Shown here: piece after piece, positions 31,160 to 42,993 of the stretch
How positions within the stretch are numbered: the stretch's first letter is position 1
Layout of the letters: each line of letters starts with the position of its first letter
Assembly: GCA_024704765.1 (NCBI GenBank)
Contig: JAKMXF010000083.1
Span: 1 to 45,960 of the forward strand
Source of the DNA: Oopsacas minuta
Lineage: Eukaryota; Porifera; Hexactinellida; Lyssacinosida; Leucopsacidae
DNA: 45,960 nucleotides
Reading direction: 5' to 3'
Made by a program: the position numbers and the translations under genes
Notes under the pieces: model-generated
Databases searched by the model: none
Seen by the model: only the letters and a program-made list of their open reading frames with translations
Told to the model about the DNA's origin: nothing

Positions 31160-31556
31160 GCCATTTCGTGCCACTGTGCATGACAACGCAAGGCCCCCAT
31201 GTAAGCTCCAAGACAATGGCTGGAATTGACGACTTTGGATTCGAATGCCTCCCTCATCCCCCATATAGTCCAGAACTGGCTCCCAGCGACTACTGGCTGT
31301 TTGGAAAGATGAAGAGACCTCTTCGAGGGAAGAGATTTGAGGATTTCAAACGGCTGGAGTATGAAATAAAATAGTGGGAAAAAGGAACCCCTAAAGAATT
31401 CTATACCACTGGGCTGGAAAAGTTACCAGAACGATGGAAACGATCTATAAAGTTAAAGGGGGAATTTATCGGAACATTTGATAATCAATTATGATAAGTA
31501 TAGGTTTACTAAGTTAATTATGAATACAAGTCTCATTATTTATTGAACAACCCTTG
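31160..31556 (+). pseudogene. mariner 3' half (TIR family ACAAGGGTTGTTCAATAA)
   Basis: Begins near the second-Asp motif (TGCATGACAACGCAAGGCCC, frame-shifted equivalent of HDNARPH), then FECLPHPPYSPELAPSDYWL with the third Asp and KMKRPLRGKRFEDF. After a TAG the C-terminus continues to ERWKRSIKLKG. The terminal repeat GTCTCATTATTTATTGAACA ends ...CCCTTG at 31556, followed by TA. The 5' half is absent here; a 5' half of the same family is at 40252-41293. Confidence 0.8.
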
Positions 31557-31560
31557 TATA

Positions 31561-31918
31561 TCCTATAGTATTGTTTCAATTCATCTCACTAATCCGAATT
31601 ACTTTGCAATATTAACAGTGCTTTTGGATTAGTGAGCGTATACTTGTTTGTACTTTGTAAGCCACTCTGGGCCTTATCACTAAACATTTTACGAATTTTT
31701 CATAAAAATATTCTTGAGCCAATCTATTAATAAACTCGTATAGAATTCTAACACGATTCTTAGAATTTTTCTTAGAGAAAATTCACAAAATGTTTAGTAA
31801 TAAGGCCCCTAGTGATTTACAAATTACGAACACAGGTCACGCCACAAATCCAAAAAAACACAATTAATATTGCAGAATAATTCGGATTAGTGAAATGCAT
31901 TGAAACAATACTATAGGA
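31561..31918. mobile_element. 358-bp palindromic MITE
   Basis: TCCTATAGTATTGTTTCAAT at 31561 pairs with the right end whose complement is TCCTATAGTATTGTTTCAAT. Further matches are TCACTAATCCGAATTA, GGGCCTTATCACTAAACATT and GAGAAAATTC. It lies 4 bases beyond the mariner end. Confidence 0.85.
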
Positions 31919-32317
31919 AATAGGTAATCATATAGGAGTACGTTTTTCGAAAGTCGTGCAAATGATGAAACAACTTCCAAGGTGTGTAATATAGCATTAT
32001 GTAATTGTCCGCAGGCAGTAGAATTGGGAACAAATGGTCCTATTAAAAACTTAGAACACTTTCCAAAGTTGTGTAACCTTCAGGCCTTGTTTGGAGTAAC
32101 AAGTTTCGGATTAGAGGGTAGACAAAACCTGTATCAGGTCAGCGTATGTACTATGTGCATGTAAATATACAAAATCAGTGCAAAGCGCAGTGTACAACGA
32201 GCCAAATCCGCGTAGAATAGTAATACAAGATCATGGATTATTTTCATCCTGGGTCAGGTACGTCATTTTGCCATAGAATAATAATCAGAACATACAATTT
32301 AAAAAAAGGTTACTTAC

Positions 32318-32497
32318 CTCATGTGCTGCTTCTAAATGTTTTTCCCTTTCTATTGTTGCATGTTCAAGATTTTTCCATCGAGCCAATAGATCGTCCAACT
32401 TAGATTGAATAATCTCAGAATTAGGGTGCTTAGAAGACAAAAGGATATTTCCTAGTTTGAGAACCATATCCCACCTTGATTCCTCAGTAGACAAACT
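32318..32497 (-). CDS. Spectrin-repeat exon B
   Basis: 180 bases, 60 codons, acceptor TTGTATTATTAG before 32497 and donor CATGAG|GTAAGT (32317), phase 0 at both ends. It encodes the end of helix B and all of helix C of one spectrin repeat: SSKHPNSEIIQSKLDDLLAR, WKNL, then EREKHLEAAHE. Spectrin repeats are ~106 residues, so about 90 residues are missing between exon A and this one and ~75 after it. The gene may be the same as exon C or a neighbouring spectrin-superfamily gene. Confidence 0.75.
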
Positions 32498-33555
32498 CTA
32501 ATAATACAAAATGATTTTATCATGGAATGTTAGATTATCCAACAAGTACACCGAATCATATTCAAATATCCATGGATATGACCAAACTTCGATATCTCTA
32601 AATGAAGATTTCCATAGATATGCATAATTGCATATCCATGAGAAGGCGAGACAATATAAATATCAAATTGAGAGGGTAGATAATTTAGTCATATTCAAAA
32701 CTTGAAACTATAGCATATGGAAACGCGGAATTAGTCCAACAGAAACTCGGATTATGTACTACACATAGAGTTATGAATTTGTCCTACACTATATTGAAGA
32801 TAGGAATCTGTCCTACAAGGCTAAAACCAATCTCGGTATTTGTCCAACACTGTTTTGTATTTGTCACTAGTATTGTATTTTAGATTCACACCCAATAGGT
32901 GAGGATAAGAAATTAATAGTGCTTGTTTGATATTCATTGCTTGTAAGGTATTTGAAAATGAGACCAACAAGTGCTTATACATTCTGGATCTGAGGGTTCT
33001 ACTATTAGACAATTGTATATCAAGGTATTTATCGCAAAACTATCCATATTTCCTCAAATTTGATTTTCTACTGACTAGTAACTTTCTTCTTTCAACTGAT
33101 CTTATGGAATATACCGTCACTGAAGGTAAAAAGAAAAAATGATCGAATTATCTCTAAAATCCTTCCGTTATGTCAAGGTTATGGAATCTGACTCGTGTAT
33201 TAATGTCAAGTGTAGCTTATTTCGAACTCACTCTTGTGAAAGTTATGGGAAATTCACAAAATAGCAAATTTACTCGAAATCTCTACTTGTCACAATCATG
33301 AAGCTGTAGCTCAAAATCATGACGCAATTATACTAAATAATAAAATTAAGTGAAAGCTGAAACCTTTATCATGAACCTTCGAGAGATATTTAGTGATACT
33401 TGCCGAGAATCTGAGGGGTCATCTTCTGTTACCTTCAAAAAGTAGGAAAAAGGGATGTGAAAAGAGAAGAAGACTCCTGCAACCTAAATTGCCTTCGAAA
33501 GTATTAGAATTTGATCAATTATCACAATAGTTTCGACATTGTTCGAACCATTTGC
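32498..33555. other. Probable intron, no recognised feature
   Basis: Lies between spectrin exons if A and B are one gene. It contains ATATCCATGGATAT and related words at 32560-32640, and short frames without domains. Confidence 0.4.
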
Positions 33556-33589
33556 AAACTGTCATCGATAGAGATCAGATTGCCGTTAT

Positions 33590-34041
33590 TTTGGTTCAAG
33601 TTGTAGAAGCAGTGTGCTAAATAGTTCAACGACTATTCACTTTGATGGAACTTTTAAAGTTGTTCCTGGACTTTTCTATCAACTGTCCATGTCGATATCC
33701 ATGTTCTTCCCGCTCTACCTGTCTTCATGTCAAGTAAAACTGAAGCTCTATATTATGCTGTATTCTTATCAACTCGCCAATTATTTATAATTATAAACCT
33801 TCTTTCGCGATTGGTGATTTTGAAATAGCTCCATAGAATGCGCAAGTACAAACATATACATATATCACAGCAATCGGTTGCTGGTTCCATGTACAAAGCA
33901 GTCTTTGAAAAGGATAAGAAAACCGGCCTTGCAAAATTATATCGACATAGTCAAGCTTTCAAATTATGGATCCGAAAGCTAATGGAATTACCACTACTAC
34001 AGGAAGAAAAGACATATCATAAGAGAAACCACGTGGTGTAG
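33590..34041 (+). pseudogene. MULE transposase relic
   Basis: Across three frames the plus strand reads FDGTFKVVPGLFYQL (33637-33680; first conserved Asp of MULE transposases), VHVDIHVLPALPVFMSSKTE with ALYYAVF, AIGDFEIAP (second Asp, ~33810), IGCWFHVQ (the CxxH region) and LYRHSQAFKLWIRKLMELPL. Order and spacing match the MULE/FLYWCH-associated domain. Frameshifts and an internal TAG show it is dead. It lies antisense to the spectrin exons. Confidence 0.7.
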
Positions 34042-34109
34042 TCGATTCAGACAAAAAATGAATCAGAAGATTTAAAAGTATTGTAATAAAACATGGATTA
34101 ATGGTAAGT

Positions 34110-34235
34110 TGAAACCGATCGAACCGAATATCAGTATTCATGAATAGTGACCTACTGATAATATTCGGTTTGGGCCAACCGAATATTGAAGAATTCTCCA
34201 AATATTATTCGGATGAACCGAATATTGAACAATTT
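34110..34235. repeat. Clustered ACCGAATAT motifs
   Basis: GAACCGAATAT (34122), the complement AATATTCGGTTT (34161), CAACCGAATATTG (34178), ATTATTCGG (34204) and GAACCGAATATTG (34215) alternate in orientation. Possibly subterminal transposase-binding repeats of an unidentified element. Confidence 0.5.
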
Positions 34236-34347
34236 GGTTGCGACCTTGATTAATGGCACAATGGGTTATTCGGTTCCAGCAGGGGAAATTTTAATACTTA
34301 AATCTTGCCAATTTATATATTGAGAATGACTAGAAATCTATAATATT

Positions 34348-34766
34348 AAATCTCAATTGCTGTTAATCTGTTTGTTTGTTTGTTTGTTGTCAAGGAAAGG
34401 ATTTATGGTATGGAATTTGAAATTATCGCGTAGCTATGTATTTATCGTGTTTATCAAGGATGCAAATAGAACTCAATAAAACTTCACTAAAATATATCGA
34501 ACATGCTGAACACATTATCACACTTTTGGATTAATCATATGTAAATTTATTGTTGTTTTTATGAATATATAGTAAACAAATTTCAAAATTGAGGTAATCA
34601 TACTTTCAACCACTATACTGGTATACTCGAGTATGCTGAGTCTAAATAATGTAAACAACATCAATATTATTAAATCCCAATTGTTGTTTGTCTGTGTATT
34701 TGTCCATTGAATACTTCGAGGCACAATGCGCCGAGTTCATCGCGAAGCGACGAGCCAAAGGCTTGT
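34348..34766 (+). mobile_element. Helentron-like repeat R1, short copy
   Basis: AAATCTCAATTGCTGTTAAT and (TTTG)n at the start; GTCAAGGAAAGGATTTATGG; a single core unit with CATACTTTCAACCACTATAC and ACTCGAGTATGCTGAGTC; then the triple-hairpin tail 34716-34766 (CGAGGCACAATGCGCCGAG, CGCGAAGCGA, GAGCCAAAGGCTTG). Fewer internal units than at 22915. Confidence 0.7.
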
Positions 34767-34769
34767 ATA

Positions 34770-35290
34770 TAGGTGTATCCAAATTCAAAATTGCACTTTA
34801 TCTGAATCAACTTACATGAGTGTTGTTCTATCTCAAAGTCTCACCAAAATATGTTAATTTCGGGCCTTTAGACTCATATTTTGTCCACCCAACTTAAATT
34901 CCTATAAAGATAATTTCAACCTTAACAATACTATCAAATTTATACTGGGTGTAGTTCTAATGGTACTTTTACAGCTCAAACCCAATTTAGGTGAATTATC
35001 ATTAATTTTCTCGACATAAACTTTGTGATGATACAGCATAATTATGGGTCAAATAAAATTAATCAAGCGAACCTATTTTGTTGTGAACAAAATTTTCTCG
35101 TGATTCTCGCACTATTCAGGATATTACACGCATGACACACTATCTAATAAAACTATTCTATAAACATTTGTTTAGCGAAGTTCAACGGAACCAAAATAAC
35201 ACCAACATTCCATTTTATTCTTTTGGTTGCCATGGCATGTCAAGCTCAATGCTACTATGTTGATGTAATGTTTAACTCAACTATTATTCA
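34770..35290. other. Spacer, nothing recognised
   Basis: A+T-rich, without an open frame of note. Confidence 0.4.
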
Positions 35291-35397
35291 CAACTCCACT
35301 TTCATTCTCGAAGCCAGTTGTCACGAGTTCGTCAATTTGTGGACTCAAGAAATTCATTAGAGTAGTGACACTTGTAAAGTTTTCTTTTTGAGATAAC
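35291..35397. repeat. Dispersed repeat, right mate of the inverted pair
   Basis: Reverse complement of 1-107, almost identical. Similarity ends with GAGATAAC at 35397. Confidence 0.8.
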
Positions 35398-35429
35398 AAT
35401 GCGATTAGCTGGTTGGAGAATCTACAATN

Positions 35430-35588
35430 AATTCAATGTGTCGTTATCTGACAGGTCGTTATACCCGAGGTATGGTGTGTGCAGAATAATGCTGCGAGAT
35501 TCTGGGCTAGCAAAATGAGTCGTTATAAGCGATTTGTCGTTAAAGCAGATGTCGTTAAAGCAGATGTCGTTAAATCCAATGTTTACTG
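35430..35588. repeat. pogo/Tigger-like end with GTCGTTAAAGCAGAT repeats
   Basis: Ends ...CAATGTTTACTG|TA at 35588-35590 and carries TCGTTATCTGACAG, TCGTTATACCCGAG, TCGTTATAAGCGAT, and two copies of GTCGTTAAAGCAGAT. Read from the end this is CAGTAAACATTGGATTTAAC, a pogo-group type terminus. The opposite end is not clear. Confidence 0.5.
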
Positions 35589-36113
35589 TACAAGGATATG
35601 GGAAATCTGGTAAATACTATAAATTGGCTATGCTTATTGGGCAATAATTTTAACGATTATCGAATTCCAATTGGATATTCATGAAATGTGTCATCCACGG
35701 TATCTCCAGTAACTCTTGCAAAACGAGGTAACTTTATAATGACCAAATTTTGATATTTTGTAAATAGAATCTATAGATCATTTCACAACTTCTCTTTGAA
35801 ATGAAAGATGAAATATTTACCATTCTACAAGGCATAAAGGAATGGCATATATTGAACAAATAAATGCTTAACAAACACATATTTCCACATATTCGTAAAT
35901 TTCTAGCATATGCATAATGGTTGATAATATATTATTCTACAAATAAACAATACAAATATTCGCGCAAAAATGCACCGTTTCTGGGATATTCAATCGACAC
36001 GTAAATACCTTTATCTCGGACCGCATCCCTGCTCCAAAATTCACAACAGGTTAGCAGTCCTTATATTGGAGTAGGCTATGCTCAAGTCCATTAAATTTGG
36101 TAGGCAATATATA

Positions 36114-37006
36114 AATTCTCGACAATATCGAATTGGTATATTTTGGCTGGAATAAATCTGTTAATATTTATAGATAATAATCAATACAAGTCATGTAATC
36201 CGACTATCCCCAGTTAGAGATGAAGTCATCTGTTCCGGCAATATGTTGTTAAAAATCTCACAATTTCTAAAGCTCTGATAAACGATCACTAGTGCGTCTT
36301 TGAGTTCAAGATAAATACTAAGTGATCTGAGGATGTTAGACAGGAAATTTAAATTTTTGTAATTATAAAATGATCATGGATAGCCATCTTTTGGCCAATA
36401 TCCACTTATAACTCGATTGTCGTGAGAATTGTAGTCAAATCAGTCTAGCCAATATGTAATGCATACCCAACTTCCCATACCCTTGTAATATATTTTGATA
36501 CGATTTCTCTAACCGGTGTAATGCAATCATGAATATGCCCATATTTGGTCATTATCAAGATTTATACAAAAGTGCTTAGAGATATCGTATCAAAATATAT
36601 TACAAGGGGATGGAAAGTAAGCTATGTAGTACATATTGGCTGGAGTAATTTGAATAAAACTCTAGCGACAATCGAGTTATAAGTGGATAATGGCCAAAAA
36701 AGGGCCATCCATAGTATCTAGTATAACTCAATAACGTGACAACTGTATACTTACAAAAATTCAAATTTCATGTATAAACAGCCTCAGATCACTTGAAATT
36801 AATCCTAAATCAAAGACACACTAGTGATCATTTATCAAAGCTTTTGAAATGGGAGATTATTAACAACTTGTTGCCCTGTTAACCAAATAGATGACGTCAT
36901 TTCGATGGGGAATACGTAGTTGGATTACATGACTTGCATTGATTACTATCTATCAATAATACATTTATTCGAGCAAAAAAGTACTAATTCGATATTATCG
37001 AGAATA
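36114..37006. mobile_element. ~890-bp foldback MITE
   Basis: Arms of ~420 bases: ATTCTCGACAATATCGAATT (36115) pairs with the complement ATTCTCGATAATATCGAATT (ending 37006). Other matches are ACAAGTCATGTAATCC, GATGAAGTCATCTG, ACGATCACTAGTG, GGCCAATATCCACTTATAAC and CTTGTAATATATTTTGATAC. Centre near 36530-36560. No coding sequence and no terminal motif that places it in a superfamily. Confidence 0.88.
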
Positions 37007-38700
37007 TTGTTTTCATATGGCAACAAAGGCACAGACTGTTGGCCCCAAAGAAATCTCATGTCATTTGTTGGGATATTTACATAATTTTTAAGTCATATAT
37101 ACTTTTATAGCCTATTTGACCAAACATAAAAATCAATTCATCCTGATTGATCTGGGTGTGGTCAAATTACAAATACGAATAATTAGAAACTGTAGCCATA
37201 GCTCTTGTGAGTTTAAGAACACTGATCAAGAAACAAAATTCAATGCTCCTACATGTTGTGCCAATATCTATTTCCGAGTTTGGATTTGTTGAGCTAGTTT
37301 TCAGATGGGTTAGCTGAATTTTGGGAACAATTGTTGTTGACGATAATTAGTTAGCTGACTTTTGATTTCTGTCAAGAGATTTCTATCGAATCAACCTCAA
37401 ACCTAAAACATCCTTTAGAAATACTAGAAAGAAAGGGTAAGTTAACTCACAAATCCTGAAATCTGGTAATCAGAAAATTCATATTCTCTTCAGTATTTGA
37501 TATCATACTCAGCAATGGCGAATCCAAGGGTGGGCAAGGGTGGGCAAATGCCCACCCTGGCAAAATTGATTCCTACCCTTGCAATAACGACTAAGTCCTG
37601 TCACAAAAATTGTCCTCAATTTGGTATCTTAATTCAAATACTATGATATTATTAGATAACAACTATATTACAGTTGATGCTGCATAAATGTTAGTAAAAT
37701 TGATCCGACAGTAAAGTCATAGCATGTAAAACTTGCCAAATGTTACAAGATGGGATTGCTTTTACCATCGGATCAACCGAATCAACCGAATCATTTGAGT
37801 CGTGGAGGGCTGATAATCCTGACTACGTAAATGATAATATATACTTATAATCATCTATCAATTCTTTGGTTTCGTTTCTATTGTGAATCCACATAGATAT
37901 AAGATATAATATAATGCACAAATAATGATATAAATTATTGTATTACTGTTATTAAACATTAAGCAGGACAATAGTTTTGAATAGAAAAGAGTAAACAATT
38001 TGAAAACACATTATCGCTTGACTATTATGAAATTTAGATACAACAAGTACATCAAAATATCCTGAAATACTCATTGATGGCAGCATCCAGATAAGCCCGG
38101 GGACACCTATGCATCATCCACACAGGTAACCCAATAGAAGAAATGCTAGTCACCCCACTGAAAAAGTTAATACTTGGTTGCAGTCTAAATGTTGATTATA
38201 CGTACAACGAAACTGAAAATTTGCGTGTTTAATATTCGTAGAATAAATGGAAAGGTTAGAGGGACTGTTAGGGGATATAGCTATAGGCATATATAGGGAG
38301 CAACCGAAATACCAGGTTCCTTGAAACTATCATCACTCTAGAAACTTTTCAATACATACTATAACTCACAAAGTATTGTATTACATTACTCAGCTATATA
38401 TACTCAGAATAATATGTATACTAATTAATTTTTACTGTGCAAATTATATAAGCATAGTGACACAGTTCTAAAATGGTTGACTTTCTAAGTCGGTAGGTAT
38501 TTATATGTTCTCTCTTCTGTTCAAACCTTGGAGATTAAGACTCCAAATATGGCAAGTATACTCGAGTGACATCTAGTTGTGCACCTGACATTTTAAAATT
38601 TCTGATGTATTCCCACACCTTGTAAGTGATTAATCATATTTCCATAAATTTCTATGTAAAATTCAAATAAATGCTAGAGATTAGATTTCAACATGTTATC
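37007..38700. other. Mostly featureless; one hAT-like terminus
   Basis: CAGCAATGGCGAATCCAAGG at 37510, followed by GTGGGCAAGGGTGGGC and GCCCACCC, is another G-run/C-run hAT-like end. The rest shows no gene, paired repeat or RNA. Confidence 0.4.
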
Positions 38701-38715
38701 ATGGGGTTAACAGAC

Positions 38716-38925
38716 ATATAGGCGTAATCATACTAATCAAGTACGCTGAATCCGAATTTCGCATTTCAATTTTATCATATGTAAATGTATTGTCGTTCTG
38801 TAAATATAAAGTAAACAAATAATTGAATTTCAATATATAAGTGGATACTTGCTCTTCACGGCTATACAGAGGTATTTGAGTACGCTGAATCTTTTTGCAT
38901 TTTCAAGATTCATATGTTTAAATAC
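38716..38925 (+). repeat. R1 internal units, truncated copy
   Basis: Two core units (AAGTACGCTGAATCCGAATT, CATATGTAAATGTATTGTCG, ATAAAGTAAACAAATAATTG, GAGTACGCTGAATC) without either R1 end. Confidence 0.55.
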
Positions 38926-39167
38926 TAAGTTGTTTAATAAGTCTTTCAATGAAGACGTAGTACATAGATTATGTATTTATAAAACGTATTATATGTTCAA
39001 TCTACAATTTTTGGTGACGCAACTTCTATTAGGCTGATTTCTGCGATTGATATGAGATTTTAAGTATAAATCCGTCATCAAAGACTCTTGGATCGGTACT
39101 TCCATGGGTCGGGATTCCTCTGATCCTGCTTCTTTCTGAAAGAAACATACTCATTACATGCATGAAG

Positions 39168-39291
39168 TGGGACTAGTAATTGGAAGCACTATGTGTATTG
39201 GGGTAAAACTTAACTTGTATAGTGCCTCCAATTACTAGTGCACTTATCACAAATTTCATTTATAGGCTAAGCCGTCGGCACAGATTGAAAT
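39168..39291. mobile_element. Palindromic MITE, ACCTGTGCYG family, copy 3
   Basis: CTAGTAATTGGAAGCACTAT pairs with ATAGTGCCTCCAATTACTAG; the right end reads TAGGCTAAGCCGTCGGCACA. The left terminal repeat is missing. Confidence 0.65.
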
Positions 39292-40251
39292 CTTAGATTT
39301 TTGCTCGCTACGCTCGCAGTTTATTGTAAAATTATAAACACACATTAGTAATTTGCTGAATTTTGAGATTAGTCACTGTTGTAAATTAGATATGTCATCA
39401 TCGCTAACACTATGCTGACGTCATTATTATTATTGCTAATACATCCCTTTAACATGTATTACACTTCATCAATTACGAATATTCTCTCATAAAAACGTAG
39501 TTAGGAGTTCAAGTATCCTGTGACGTCCTGTTGACTTAGCACGAATATATCATATTTTGTAATGTATGCAAACTCTCCTGTTACATCAAAATTTGAATAC
39601 TAATGTGTCAGTCCTAACAACTATTGCACTTAATCAATTGGTATTATTCTAGCTGACATCGTTAGTGAGGTATTCACATTTCAAGTTTGGTGGTTCACGA
39701 TGTCACCTAAATTGCTCCGATTTGTGTCGATAATTACTGTTTACAGATGAAATAAAAGAATATATGGTTTTCAATATATTATCCAATAATCTTGGTTTAC
39801 AAATTCCAATTCGCATATAAATATTTCTAAATACCTACCACAGTTAAATTATTCAAAGAAAATAGAGACAACAAAATCAGAACAATTAAATTCCGATTAA
39901 AAGAAATTACATATAAGTTCAAGTTTTTGAATTTTCTATAAGTTAATACAATTTCAATGGGAAATGAAATGGGCAAAGGGAAATATGAATTGTGTCAAAA
40001 TCAATAATCGCATACAGAGGTGCAAATTTTGAGTTTATAATGAACCATTTGACAAATTTTCAAGTTCGCTTTTTAAGTTTCGTATTCCCTATACAGCCCA
40101 TATATCATAAACGATGTCGGCTGTAGAAGGAATACGGACCTAAAAAACAACTTTCCATGAGTTTAATACTGTGTCAGTGAGCCTTATACTAAAATTTAGT
40201 AGGTACAGTAAAAAATGACTTTCGAAAAACGTACTCGTATATGACTACGTA
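39292..40251. other. Spacer, nothing recognised
   Basis: A+T-rich. GACTTTCGAAAAACGTACTC at 40217 is also present, inverted, near 31935-31955, so a further low-copy repeat abuts the mariner here. Confidence 0.4.
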
Positions 40252-41293
40252 CAAGGGTTGTTCAATAAGTAATGAGACTAATGTATCGAATTCATATTCT
40301 AGATAATACAGCACTAAGCTATTCAATATACTCTTTACTCTACTAGCATATTCTTCAGTATAAAGTTTCATTTGTATCCACTAGTTTTTTCAACTAATGG
40401 ATTTTAGCAAAGAAGGAAAACGACAAATAATTTGGAACCTGTGAAAAAAGGGGAAGACTGGATCATACATTCTTCGTGAAATGCAGAATATTTTCAGTGA
40501 TGAATGTCCTTCGAAAGCCACCATATATATGGATCGAACGTTTTGATAATGGCGATGAGGAACTCCACGATGACCCTCGCGCAGGTCGTCCGACTTCCTC
40601 AAAATCCCGCAATAATATCGAGAGGATCCAAACAATTTTGGACGAGGACAGACGAATAACCTTGCGAGAGTTAGAAGAGAGGGTAGGCATCTCAAAAGCC
40701 ACACTACACTCGATTATCACTGAAGATCTGGAAATGTCGAAGGCAACTGAGCGTTGGGTCCCAAAACTTCTTCCAAAAGAACAAAAACGCGAAAGGGTCA
40801 GAGTTAGCAAAGAATTACTTTCAAGATACAAGGCAGAAGAAGACTTTTTGGATTGTATAATAACGGCCTAACGGGGGATGAAACTTGGTTTCATTATTAT
40901 GAATCAGAGAGCAAAACTCAAACGAAGCAGTGGAAGAAACGTGATGCACCTGTACCCATCAAGGTAAAGGACGCAAAATTAGCCGGGAAGAGAATGGAAA
41001 CAGTATTTTGGGATAGGGAAGGAATTATACACCTCGACTCGTTGCCTCAGAAGACAACCATAAACAGTGATTACTACGTTGACGAATTGAAAGAATTGCG
41101 TCAAGCGATTAAACGTGAGGGGCGAGGCAAGTTGACACGTAACGTATTGCTACAACATGACACAGTGGCACACCCCCTGGAAATTGGTCAAAATTTCAAC
41201 CTGATATTTAGTTACCATTTAAAGTTTATTGGAAAGAGAAATATCCAATTACTTGAAATATCTAAAATTGTTATGATCCATCATTTAGTTTAG
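40252..41293 (+). pseudogene. mariner 5' half (TIR family ACAAGGGTTGTTCAATAA)
   Basis: TA then CAAGGGTTGTTCAATAAGTA at 40252. Two collinear frames encode WIERFDNGDEELHDDPRAGR and ITLRELEERVGISKATLHSI (N-terminal helix-turn-helix domains), WVPKLLPKEQKRERVRVSKE, then after a frameshift near 40865 LTGDETWFHYYESESKTQTK (first Asp), KQWKKRDAPVPIKVK, MVFW-like METVFWDREGIIHLDSLPQK and VLLQHDTVAHPLE, where the second Asp motif normally reads HDNARPH. The third Asp and 3' TIR are absent. Dead. Confidence 0.85.
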
Positions 41294-42993
41294 GAACAGC
41301 TGGAATGTGTATATGCATTACAATTTCTTGCTCAGAAATTATTCTTGAAAACCACAGACATTCATTTATATCAATGAACTTAAATTCCAGTATCTAAGCA
41401 ACTAATACATTCCAAAGACTTCATTCCATTGCATTTTCGACTACTCTCTTATTATANAATTTTTACGTCCATTTTCGTCATCGATGCCAAAAAGAGTCAA
41501 ATTAGTACGGAAAAGTAACGGAAATAAGATAAATTATTAGGCCTACTATATTATTGATTGTTTAAGGATTCTAATAACATATTTAGAATAGAAATACACT
41601 AAATGTACTTGTAGCTAGGGCAAAACAAAGATCTTCCCAATTTCAAGTTGACAGACTGTAAACAATAAAATTAAATGTATTCAAGAACTCGAAAAAATAC
41701 AATTTTCAAGACTTACAAGGCGGTAAGACAGCATGTTCAAGATCCATCAAGCAAATCTAGTATTCATCCATATCCAAAATCTCCATTCAAATAATACAAT
41801 AGTGGGCCTATTCTTGACGTCAATACAGTAAAAGATTATAATTCAAAGGCTACTACAAGTCTGAAATACGCGAAATTTATCATGACAAAATTTTGATATT
41901 TCGTATGAAAACATCTTGAAATCCCATGGTAAAAATTTCGTAATAAAATATGTAATAATATACTCTTGATGGCGCTTCCAAATGGGGCATTTTGGTAACG
42001 ATTTGTCTAGTGAGGAATCTGGTGACGTATTTCGTCCTGAAAGTGTTTTAGATTTTGATTGTATGTATATTTAAATATCACTAATAAATTTGTCGTGCAG
42101 AAATGTGCCATTTTGATACTATAGGAAATAATTGGATTCCCTATGTAAATTAATTGCTATATACAGCTGTCCTTGGTCCAATTTTTCAATGGATTATCAT
42201 TGCCTTAGTGTATAGAATACTATGATTTTATAATAAAAATATATGAGAAAATATAAAACTCATAGAAATGCTAGGGTCATCACATAAATGGAGCCAAAAC
42301 GAGATTTAAAACACAGGTAGACACGTTGAGTGGATAAATAATTTATGTATCTTGAAAAACAAGAAGTAAATAGAATAAAAACATGATATAATTTTATATT
42401 AGTCAATACATAGATAAAGAGGAGAGGAATTAAGCAACTAAATTTTAGCTAAAAAGTAAATTCACCCGGATAATTATAAACATGGTATGCAAGAAGACAA
42501 GTAGAGTCGAAATCTGGTATTTTTGCCCCTAAAATGCACGGAAAATGATAGAAAAATAACCCGTTTTAGATACTAAACCATTTTACGCTTCGAGGTGAAA
42601 TTTTTGGTATTAAGGTTTATCGAATTAGTCTATATACCATAGAGACAACAAAATCAATAAGTTGAGTAATACCCAAACAATTAACATGATTTAATCATTT
42701 TGAAAAATGAAAACTCACTCTAAATCTGGAATTTTTCATCAAAGGCATGAAAAAGGGAAAGAAATAAAGATGCAAATAATCCGAAAGAAAATAAATTAAA
42801 CTTAACTTGTTAAATGATTAAGGTATCAAAAAACTAGATTATTAAAACTCGTTGGAAAAAATTTTTGTATATAATAGTATTTGGGGGAAACCAGCAATCG
42901 CAAGGAGGAGAAAAACAAAGAGAGGCAAAATTCAGGGGGCAAAAAATTAGATTTCGACTGTAAGTGTATATATATATATATATATATACTAAC
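41294..42993. other. A+T-rich spacer or intron; (TA)n at 42969-42989
   Basis: No recognised gene. The TA microsatellite begins directly behind the splice donor of spectrin exon A. Confidence 0.45.

Noticed and set aside
31982-32164. Open frame with acceptor GTCCGCAG and donor CAG|GTCAGC (VELGTNGPIKNLEHFPKLCN)
   Set aside because: Looks exon-like but matches no family I know, lies antisense to the spectrin exons and has no neighbouring exon; too weak to list as coding.
38470-38540. tRNA-like GACTTTCTAAGTC stem with a TCT anticodon-like loop and GTTCAAACC
   Set aside because: No pairing acceptor stem or D-arm, and the spacing to GTTCAAACC is not that of a tRNA.
40390-40831. Two minus-strand open frames of 104 and 122 codons
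   Set aside because: Antisense shadows of the mariner N-terminal domain.
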